Source of the DNA: Candidatus Parcubacteria bacterium
GTDB lineage: Bacteria; Patescibacteriota; Patescibacteriia; JAACEG01
DNA: 7,093 bases
Assembly (NCBI GenBank): GCA_023142625.1
Contig: JAGLJD010000104.1
Span: forward strand, 1 to 7,093
Direction: 5' to 3'
Positions 1 through 5,093 of this stretch are shown here, one piece after another. A program made the position numbers and the translations under genes. Position 1 is the first letter of the stretch, and each line of letters opens with the position of its first letter. Under the pieces are notes generated by a model. The model saw only the letters and a program-made list of their open reading frames with translations, made no database searches and had not been told where the DNA came from.

Positions 1-20
1 GGGCGGGTCGCGACCCGCCC
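1..20. repeat. GC-rich perfect palindrome at window edge
   Basis: The first ten bases (gggcgggtcg) are the exact reverse complement of the next ten, giving a 10-bp stem with no loop, or a slightly shorter stem with a tight loop. It is strikingly GC-rich in AT-rich surroundings. The bases that follow (cctac) suggest that the repeat continues symmetrically to the left of the window. It lies about 40 bases beyond the stop of the dockerin gene, so it could act in transcription termination or be a dispersed REP/MITE-like intergenic palindrome. The flank that would show a U-tract is outside the window. Confidence 0.7.
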
Positions 21-59
21 CTACTAAACATAAAATATAAAAATTTTTAGCGGAGCGAT

Positions 60-1559
60 TTATCCTGTCCAATAAAACGCCATAATGCTAAAATCCACTA
101 AATCAATTTTATCGTCATTATTCAAGTCAACGGTTTCCGGAGGCGACTGCCTTTTATACCAATAAGCGGCAATGGAAAAATCAATTAAATTTACTTTGCC
201 GTCGCTGTTCAGATCGGCCTTGCCGCATTTTTTTTTGTCCTCATCTTTGGAAATTGTTTTTGTGCTAACTATAAAATTCACAGCATTGCTAAAAGAGCTA
301 ATATTTCCATTAATGGAAGATTTTGATTTAGTGTGATGATTTCCCATCTCTAAAAAAGAGGTATCAAAATTATATAAATATATTCCATCTACATCCGCTT
401 GGGTTTTTACAAAATGCTCTTCGTCCGAATTTACCGTTATAATAATATCGCTCTCTGGAGCGCTCTGTCCAAAAATTATTATATTTTCTCCCTGTTTAAC
501 CTCGCTTTTATCAACTCCTATAGTCGGAGCGATAAAAGCCTCGCTAATATTTGTCGTAGCGCCGAATGTAACGCCTACTGGAAATGTAAGCAAGCTTGAA
601 CGAATTCCTTTACTGTCTTCGCTATAAAGAGAAAAAATATAATTGCCAGCCGACAACCCAGTAAGATTTATTGTAAAATTCGCGTCTGTGCTAGAAATAG
701 TCGTTGCGGCTATTTGCGCGTCTTTTAAGAGAATGACAGAACTTTTCGGATATGCCCTACCTGAAAAACTAACACTTGTGACTGGTTGAATAACAGCTCC
801 AGCTCCACCACCACCTCCACCTCCACCTCCCACATTTCCGCAAGACCCGCAATCAGCAGGACAAGTGTCGCATGTTTCAGAATTATTACAAGAACCATCG
901 CCGCAGAAAAGAGATGGATTGTCTGATAAAATAATATAATAACAAAAATTTTGAGATGTTGCTGTAATTTTATTCAAACCAGTGTCAACAACACTATCAC
1001 TTAAAACAACCCATTCTGAACCATTCCAGCGATAAACCATTAAACTGCTCTCGTCAATGCCTCCGATGTCAGAATCAGTATAATAAAAAGTTAAAACAAC
1101 GGGCTTGTCAAAATATGAAACCACGCTGTTATCGCTCGTTTTTTTAAATGAAATGTTATAAAAAATATCTGCTGCTAATTTTCCGCTCGGCAAAGGCTTG
1201 TCAACCGTTACGCTATCTTCAGGCATAGAATACATAGTCATTTCAATCTCTTCACCCGAACTTAAAGCATATTCCTGCACGCGTATATCAAGACTGGAAT
1301 TATTAGGATTTAACAAGGTTTCTGTAAAAAGTTGGTCTGTAGAAAACTGGTGGATTTCTTTTGCGTAAAAAATTTCTATTTGAAAATTCGCGGTTGACGC
1401 CTCTGCTTTCTTAAATATTAAATCTAAAATAAAAATTACAAAAATAAAAATTACAAAAATTGTAATTAAATAGTTAAAAAATAAAAATTTTTTAAAAAAT
1501 TCTTGCCGGTATAATTGCGAAGTAATTTGTTTAAAGGATTGTATTTTTTCATTTTTCAT
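60..1559 (-). CDS. Exported dockerin type I domain protein with Cys-rich motif and polyglycine hinge
   Basis: This is a 499-residue modular surface protein of unknown exact function. Residues about 25-49 form one very hydrophobic helix, followed by KKAEAS, so it is either a signal anchor or a signal peptide cut after AEA. Residues about 100-215 resemble a ZU5-like beta domain (PVVLTFYYTD, then SLMVYRWNGSEW). Residues about 219-242 carry six cysteines in a CGDGxC...CxxC...C..C pattern. Nine glycines (about 243-252) form a hinge. Residues about 257-432 look like two Ig-like beta modules. The C-terminus is a type I dockerin with two calcium loops, D449-D460 (DLNSDGKVNLID) and D478-D489 (DLNNDDKIDLVD); the second has Asp where Gly is usual. 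Dockerins bind cohesins, but no cohesin is recognisable here. The gene lies 23 bases after the previous stop, so co-transcription is likely. The start at 1559 gives MKNEKIQ; there is no Shine-Dalgarno site. Confidence 0.85.
   Translation of the reverse strand: MKNEKIQSFKQITSQLYRQEFFKKFLFFNYLITIFVIFIFVIFILDLIFKKAEASTANFQIEIFYAKEIHQFSTDQLFTETLLNPNNSSLDIRVQEYALSSGEEIEMTMYSMPEDSVTVDKPLPSGKLAADIFYNISFKKTSDNSVVSYFDKPVVLTFYYTDSDIGGIDESSLMVYRWNGSEWVVLSDSVVDTGLNKITATSQNFCYYIILSDNPSLFCGDGSCNNSETCDTCPADCGSCGNVGGGGGGGGGAGAVIQPVTSVSFSGRAYPKSSVILLKDAQIAATTISSTDANFTINLTGLSAGNYIFSLYSEDSKGIRSSLLTFPVGVTFGATTNISEAFIAPTIGVDKSEVKQGENIIIFGQSAPESDIIITVNSDEEHFVKTQADVDGIYLYNFDTSFLEMGNHHTKSKSSINGNISSFSNAVNFIVSTKTISKDEDKKKCGKADLNSDGKVNLIDFSIAAYWYKRQSPPETVDLNNDDKIDLVDFSIMAFYWTG
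805..831 (-). repeat. GGT/GGA microsatellite encoding polyglycine hinge
   Basis: On the coding (minus) strand, alternating GGA and GGT codons form a short six-base tandem repeat that ends in a GGT run and encodes nine consecutive glycines. It separates the cysteine-rich motif from the Ig-like modules of the dockerin protein. Whole-unit slippage would change hinge length in frame by two residues per unit. Confidence 0.75.
1426..1455 (-). repeat. Perfect 15-bp tandem duplication inside transmembrane segment
   Basis: The 15-base unit aaaataaaaattaca occurs twice head to tail (1426-1440 and 1441-1455) with no mismatch. On the coding strand it is in frame and encodes the repeated five residues FVIFI in the N-terminal hydrophobic helix of the dockerin protein. 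One unit adds one and a half helical turns, so the unusually long hydrophobic stretch may stem from this duplication. Confidence 0.7.
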
Positions 1560-1565
1560 TTTTCA
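1545..1565 (-). repeat. Three heptamer repeats carrying stacked start codons
   Basis: The plus-strand heptamer tttttca occurs three times in a row. On the coding strand this gives ATG triplets every seven bases at 1566, 1559 and 1552, each in a different frame. Only 1559 opens the long reading frame. Starting at 1566 yields MKNEK and then TGA (1551-1549), nearly the same peptide as the true N-terminus. The upstream ATG could act as a decoy start or feed re-initiation. Confidence 0.65.
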
Positions 1566-1582
1566 TTTTAATTTAACGCAAC

Positions 1583-2812
1583 TTATGGAGCTGCCACTGT
1601 CAATAACATATTTATGGAATAACTATCTATTGACTGTCCTGCTGGAATTGTTTGAGAAATACTAACACCAGTTAAATCCCAATAACAATCTGTGTCCGCA
1701 GAGGCGCCGGCCGTTAGCAAGGTTATGGAATTAGCAGCCCCTTCGGAGAAAGAAACTGAACTCTCCTTGGTAACATCTGTCGCGCTGCATGTTCCTCCAA
1801 GCGTTCCAACCGAAGCATTGATAGTCATCTGACCGCCCAAGCTATCATCGTCAGCGCCATCTCCCGCAGAAGCCGTCGGATCATTAAAATCATAGTCGCT
1901 TGTCGCGCCATCCCAAAAAGCAGTCGCCCCCAAATCAGCAGTTATCGTTAATATCCATTGAGGATTAGCGGTTGTGTTTTGAACCCTAATTTTTTGAGCT
2001 GTTACTCCAAATGTTCCCGTGCCAGTTTGGTAATCAAAAGAAAAAGTAGCCCCAGTCATTGCCATTGTAGGGCTGGCCACAGAACTGCCTCCGCTGTCAA
2101 CAATATCAACGGTTAAAGTTCCAGAAGGAGCAGTATAATGCACGGTTATCTGTATTTGATCTATCCAAACATCAGCATTAGCAGCAGACGCTTCTACTGC
2201 GAGAACTAATCCAAAACCGCTATTTTCTATTTCTAATTCTGACCAACTTGCTACGCTCCATTTATCATCAGATCCACCATAAGTCTCAGTGCCTAATGTG
2301 CTTGGCCAATTAGTTCCTGCAGCTGCTTTGTCGTCACTGCTTGCCACGGGCGTTCCTGCAGTTTTCGTAAGCTGAAGATGATAATCTTTGCCAGTACCAT
2401 TAGCCCCGCCATTGCTTCTTCGCAAAATGCTCACTTCAATACCGTCAATAGTTGAATTAGTCGGGAGATCAAAACTAAAATTAGAAAGAATTAATGTCTG
2501 AGATTTTTTGGCATTATCAAACTGATCCGCTGTAATATATACCTCGCTGGCATCCTCTGATACTAAATCCGCCTGAATACTTGCACCTTCTTCATTCCAT
2601 GCCTGATCATCACAATCAGAATAACCTCCGCCGTCCTTAACAGAACTAACAGTTCCAGCTGTTTTAATTTGCGTAGCAGCAAAAATTTGTTTAACTTTTG
2701 GCGGGAAATTAAAAATTTGCGGCCAGCCTGAAAAAACCCAACTCGTTATCATAAAAAAAATAAAAGATATGTATAAAAAATTTATTTTTTTATTTTTCCT
2801 AAATAAAAACAT
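1583..2812 (-). CDS. Exported protein with C-terminal WxL-like domain
   Basis: This is a 409-residue protein. Basic residues (FRKNKK) and a hydrophobic stretch at about 11-31 precede KQIFAAT, a plausible signal peptidase site near residue 46. Residues about 47-227 form a beta-rich module of unknown role (motifs LPTNSTIDGIEVSILRR, TYGGSDDKW, IQITVHY). Residues about 230-409 match the small WxL-like neighbour at 4117-4818 block for block: MTGxTFSFD, DFND, GGQMTIN, and a cysteine pair C342/C376 with the same spacing. It keeps one W-x-L (W286-I-L288), and the end, YSINMLLTVAAP, resembles the WxL family ending with Trp replaced by Leu. WxL domains of Gram-positive bacteria attach to the cell wall and bind DUF916 proteins, which fits the gene upstream. 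The ATG at 2812 has no Shine-Dalgarno site. The WxL assignment is by pattern and context, not search. Confidence 0.75.
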   Translation of the reverse strand: MFLFRKNKKINFLYISFIFFMITSWVFSGWPQIFNFPPKVKQIFAATQIKTAGTVSSVKDGGGYSDCDDQAWNEEGASIQADLVSEDASEVYITADQFDNAKKSQTLILSNFSFDLPTNSTIDGIEVSILRRSNGGANGTGKDYHLQLTKTAGTPVASSDDKAAAGTNWPSTLGTETYGGSDDKWSVASWSELEIENSGFGLVLAVEASAANADVWIDQIQITVHYTAPSGTLTVDIVDSGGSSVASPTMAMTGATFSFDYQTGTGTFGVTAQKIRVQNTTANPQWILTITADLGATAFWDGATSDYDFNDPTASAGDGADDDSLGGQMTINASVGTLGGTCSATDVTKESSVSFSEGAANSITLLTAGASADTDCYWDLTGVSISQTIPAGQSIDSYSINMLLTVAAP

Positions 2813-2877
2813 AATGACAAATTTTTAAACGCGGTTTCTGGATGCGATATTTATAAATTAAATATAGATATAAATAA

Positions 2878-2912
2878 GGGTTGTTCCCGAATACAACATT
2901 CAGTAACAACCC
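2878..2912 (-). terminator. Hairpin after the DUF916-LysM gene, possible terminator
   Basis: On the minus strand GGGTTGTT pairs with AACAACCC. Inside it, C-G, T-G and GAAT/ATTC pairs continue the stem to about 15 pairs with a single A-G mismatch and a GTTGT loop. The bases that follow on the minus strand (CTTATTTATAT) are U-rich in RNA but interrupted, so termination may be partial. It lies 75 bases beyond the LysM gene stop and 65 bases ahead of the next gene, and may split the cassette into two transcripts or attenuate the distal pair. Confidence 0.55.
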
Positions 2913-2987
2913 AAAAACAATTCAAAAACTAATTACTCTTTTTTCTTTAACAGGAGCAGGCGGGACACTGAAGTATAAATCCAAAAT

Positions 2988-4106
2988 TTAACTACAGGGC
3001 GGAACATTGATTTTTTCTCCAACTTTAAGCGTGTAAGGCGGTTTTAGCTTATTAACTTTAGTAAGTAATTTCCACGACACATCAAAACGCTTGGCAAGCA
3101 AATTAATATCTTCGCCGGATTTTACTTTATATTCTACCCAATCTTTTTTAATCCATTTTTTACGCCGTCTGTACAGCCAAAAAAGAAAAATGGCAACCAA
3201 AACAACTGAAAAAATACAGGCATTAATTATCCATCCGGTTTTTGTCGGCTTGGAAAAAAATATTATTGAATGTTTTGATGTCTCTCTGCCGTCCATTCCT
3301 TCATAGCCGACTTTTAAACTGGTTCGGTACCAGCCACCCAAAATAGGCTGTTTTAGCTCATAATTCCATGAACCTGTTTCTCCCCTAAAAATCGTTCTTT
3401 TTGAAGATTCGATTTCATATAATTTCAACCCAAAAATATAGCGGGTAACCAATTGAATATCAGATTCAATAGAAATATTACCTTTATTTTCAAGATAAGG
3501 AGTAGTAAAATAGCCGCCGTTTGGATTGGGAGAAATTTTAAAATCGGAAATTATTAATTTTTTTATCAATCCCCCATCTATAACTACTCCAACCCTTATC
3601 GCCATACGAGTGCTAAGCCTTATGCCTCCCTTTAGTTTCTGGGGCGGCTTTTTTTCCTGAATAGCAATACAGCCGTTATATTCTCCAGATTCTATATCTT
3701 GCGGAACAGTAACAGTAAAAGGAATTATTTTGCTTTTCATTGGATCCAAAACCACTTCGTTCTTTTCAAGTTTAATCCATGATCCGACATTCTTATTTTC
3801 TTCCCCAAATTGTTTGCAAGCAAAAGATCCCCCTGTAGCTGGAGAAGAATCAGCCGAATAGACAAATAAAGTTTTTGTTTCTTTGGTATCGTTGATTATT
3901 AGTACGCCATCCTCTTTGATTTGACCAGGATTTAAACTATAAATAAAAATTGATTGGGTTTGAGGATTGCTTAGGTCAGGATAAGCTGGTCTTCCGCCGA
4001 CGCCCTGAAAATCAAGAGCTAAAGCTTCTGAGGAAAAAATAAGGGTTAAAACAAAAATACATACAAAAAAACAATGTCTTATTTTTTGACTTTTAAAATT
4101 AAACAT
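2988..4106 (-). CDS. DUF916/WxL-interacting-like membrane protein with C-terminal LysM domain
   Basis: This is a 372-residue protein, counting from the ATG at 4106. Residues 1-31 are a signal peptide (FKSQKIRH, then a hydrophobic core, then SSEALA). Residues about 33-150 match the DUF916 (WxLIP peptidoglycan-binding) pattern: GGRPAYP, IFIYSLNPGQ, GSWIKL, IPFTVTVP, GEYNGCIAI, with cysteines C97 and C146 able to pair. Residues about 180-285 form a second beta module in the place of DUF3324. Residues about 291-312 span the membrane, followed by RRRKK. Residues about 326-370 are a LysM domain (YKVKSGEDINLLAKRF...LKVGEKINVP). By the positive-inside rule the LysM faces the cytoplasm, which is odd. 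In Gram-positive csc loci DUF916 proteins anchor WxL partners; WxL-like genes flank it here. A TTG at 4127 would add seven residues and overlap the upstream gene. I prefer ATG, which begins ten bases after that gene's stop. Neither start has a Shine-Dalgarno site. Confidence 0.85.
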   Translation of the reverse strand: MFNFKSQKIRHCFFVCIFVLTLIFSSEALALDFQGVGGRPAYPDLSNPQTQSIFIYSLNPGQIKEDGVLIINDTKETKTLFVYSADSSPATGGSFACKQFGEENKNVGSWIKLEKNEVVLDPMKSKIIPFTVTVPQDIESGEYNGCIAIQEKKPPQKLKGGIRLSTRMAIRVGVVIDGGLIKKLIISDFKISPNPNGGYFTTPYLENKGNISIESDIQLVTRYIFGLKLYEIESSKRTIFRGETGSWNYELKQPILGGWYRTSLKVGYEGMDGRETSKHSIIFFSKPTKTGWIINACIFSVVLVAIFLFWLYRRRKKWIKKDWVEYKVKSGEDINLLAKRFDVSWKLLTKVNKLKPPYTLKVGEKINVPPCS

Positions 4107-4116
4107 ATTTAAAAAT

Positions 4117-4818
4117 TTAGGAGCCAATTGTTACGGTCAAATCAAGAGTATAAGTATCGGCCACTTGACTGGCTGGAATTTTTTGTGTAATATTGTCTGC
4201 CGCTCCAATAAAATGCCAACGACATCCTGTAGGCGCAGACCCGCTAGCCGATATTATAGTAATATTGTCTGTTGACCCCTCTACAAATGAAGATGAACTG
4301 CCAAGAGTTATCTCGGTTACTGGACACGCTGTATTATCAGGCCAACCGCCCCTTGTCCCGGTTGAAGGATTTATAGTCATCTGCCCGCCCACGCTGTCGG
4401 TATCCCCCGCGCCATCAGTATAACCATCAGTGTCGTTAAAGTCAAAATTTTCCGTTGAACCCCCATTTTGCCAAAGAAGAGTATTGGTAGTGCCAATAGT
4501 TACTGACCATCCAGCAGTAGCGGTTGGATTATTTGCCCGAATTCTTTGAGTATCAGTCCCGATCTGACCATTAGCGTCCTGGGTATCAAAAGAAAAAGTA
4601 ATCCCGGTCATAGTTACCCCGGGGCTGCCAACTGTAACGCCGGAAGCGTCAACAAAATCTGCTGACCATGTTCCAGCGCTAATAACCTGAGAAAATTGGC
4701 TAACATCTGAAGCCAAAACATAAATTGTTGTTCCCGATGCAAGCATTGCTGTAATTACAAAAACAGTAATAATATTAAGTTTTCCGAGCAGTTTACGAAT
4801 TAATTTGTGTTTGTACAT
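4117..4818 (-). CDS. Small exported WxL-like surface protein
   Basis: This is a 233-residue protein and the first gene of the cassette. A basic N-terminus (KHKLIRKLLGK) and a hydrophobic stretch at about 15-36 end in VLAS, a likely signal peptidase site, so the mature protein is almost only the WxL-like domain (about 48-233). Features: MTGITFSFD (70-78), W104-S-V in the position of the first W-x-L motif, FDFND (125-129), GGQMTIN (144-150), C165 and C199 with C-x-W after the second cysteine, and a final DTYTLDLTVTIGS in place of the distal WxL strand. The same pattern recurs in the gene at 1583-2812, so the two are paralogous domains. It could also be read as a TasA/camelysin-like secreted beta protein, but the adjacent DUF916 gene favours WxL. 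It is directly downstream of the duplicated promoters, behind an AT-rich leader without a Shine-Dalgarno site. Confidence 0.75.
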   Translation of the reverse strand: MYKHKLIRKLLGKLNIITVFVITAMLASGTTIYVLASDVSQFSQVISAGTWSADFVDASGVTVGSPGVTMTGITFSFDTQDANGQIGTDTQRIRANNPTATAGWSVTIGTTNTLLWQNGGSTENFDFNDTDGYTDGAGDTDSVGGQMTINPSTGTRGGWPDNTACPVTEITLGSSSSFVEGSTDNITIISASGSAPTGCRWHFIGAADNITQKIPASQVADTYTLDLTVTIGS

Positions 4819-4891
4819 AATTTTAATTTTATTATTAATTTAATTAATCTTAGTCTCTATCAACCTATTAAAGATTTTATAATTTGCCTAT

Positions 4892-4932
4892 ATTATACTG
4901 CATTTTATAAAAGTTCGCAAATTAAATGTCAA
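4892..4932 (-). promoter_or_regulatory. Proximal sigma70-type promoter P1 of the surface cassette
   Basis: On the minus strand there is TTGACA (4932-4927), a 17-base spacer, and TATAAA (4909-4904). An overlapping second set is TTGCGA (4920-4915), again 17 bases, then TATAAT (4897-4892). An A-rich stretch directly upstream (4949-4939) resembles an UP element. Expected starts near 4897 or 4885 would give a leader of about 65-80 bases before the ATG at 4818. The leader is very AT-rich and has no Shine-Dalgarno motif. Confidence 0.8.
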
Positions 4933-4978
4933 TAGTTATTTTTTTAAAACAACTCGTAATTTAATTAAATTTAGTTAT

Positions 4979-5019
4979 ATTATACTACATTTTATAAAAA
5001 TTCGCAAATAAAATGTCAA
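4979..5019 (-). promoter_or_regulatory. Distal sigma70-type promoter P2, duplicate of P1
   Basis: This carries the same elements as P1 at an 87-base offset: TTGACA (5019-5014), 17 bases, TATAAA (4996-4991), and the overlapping pair TTGCGA (5007-5002), 17 bases, TATAAT (4984-4979). Its upstream A-tract (5036-5026) abuts the fusA terminator, so that terminator's A/T tail may double as the promoter's UP element. Transcripts from here would run through P1. Confidence 0.8.
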
Positions 5020-5038
5020 TAGTTATTTTTTTAAAATT

Positions 5039-5071
5039 AAAACTCCGAGCGGAAATTTCGCTCGGAGTTTT
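5039..5071 (-). terminator. Intrinsic terminator of fusA
   Basis: On the minus strand AAAACTCCGAGC pairs with GCTCGGAGTTTT across a nine-base loop region that itself contains the self-complementary gaaatttc. The stem is followed by TTTTAATTTTAA. It begins 22 bases after the fusA stop at 5094 and insulates the surface cassette from fusA transcription. Confidence 0.9.
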
Positions 5072-5093
5072 TATATTTTTTGTTTGAATTGCT

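Larger units (their letters stand above)
4889..5036 (-). repeat. Two 61-bp direct repeats carrying promoters
   Basis: Positions 4889-4949 and 4976-5036 are direct repeats offset by 87 bases, with three mismatches in 61 positions (4900/4987, 4913/5000, 4923/5010). A 26-base AT-rich spacer separates them. Each unit contains an A-tract, a -35 and two -10-like hexamers on the minus strand. All three mismatches fall outside the hexamers, as expected if both promoter copies are maintained. Confidence 0.85.

Noticed and set aside
2850..2878. Promoter for the gene at 1583-2812 (TATAAA at 2855-2850)
   Set aside because: The hexamer 17 bases upstream is CTTATT, only two matches to TTGACA, and AT-rich DNA gives TATAAA easily by chance.
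4107..4127. TTG at 4127 as start of the DUF916-LysM gene
   Set aside because: It has no Shine-Dalgarno site and would overlap the upstream gene by 11 bases. The ATG at 4106 gives a compact signal peptide directly after the upstream stop. TTG cannot be fully excluded.
3091..4423. Plus-strand open frames opposite the DUF916 and WxL-like genes
   Set aside because: They are short, lack motifs, and lie within genes supported by signal peptides, paralogy and domain patterns on the other strand.
60..4818. Sortase-type LPXTG anchors in the surface proteins
   Set aside because: No LPXTG-like motif with a following hydrophobic tail is present at any C-terminus.
4889..5036. CRISPR-like or attachment-site repeats
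   Set aside because: There are only two copies, the units are 61 bp with a 26-bp spacer, there are no cas genes or integrase, and promoter elements explain the repeat.
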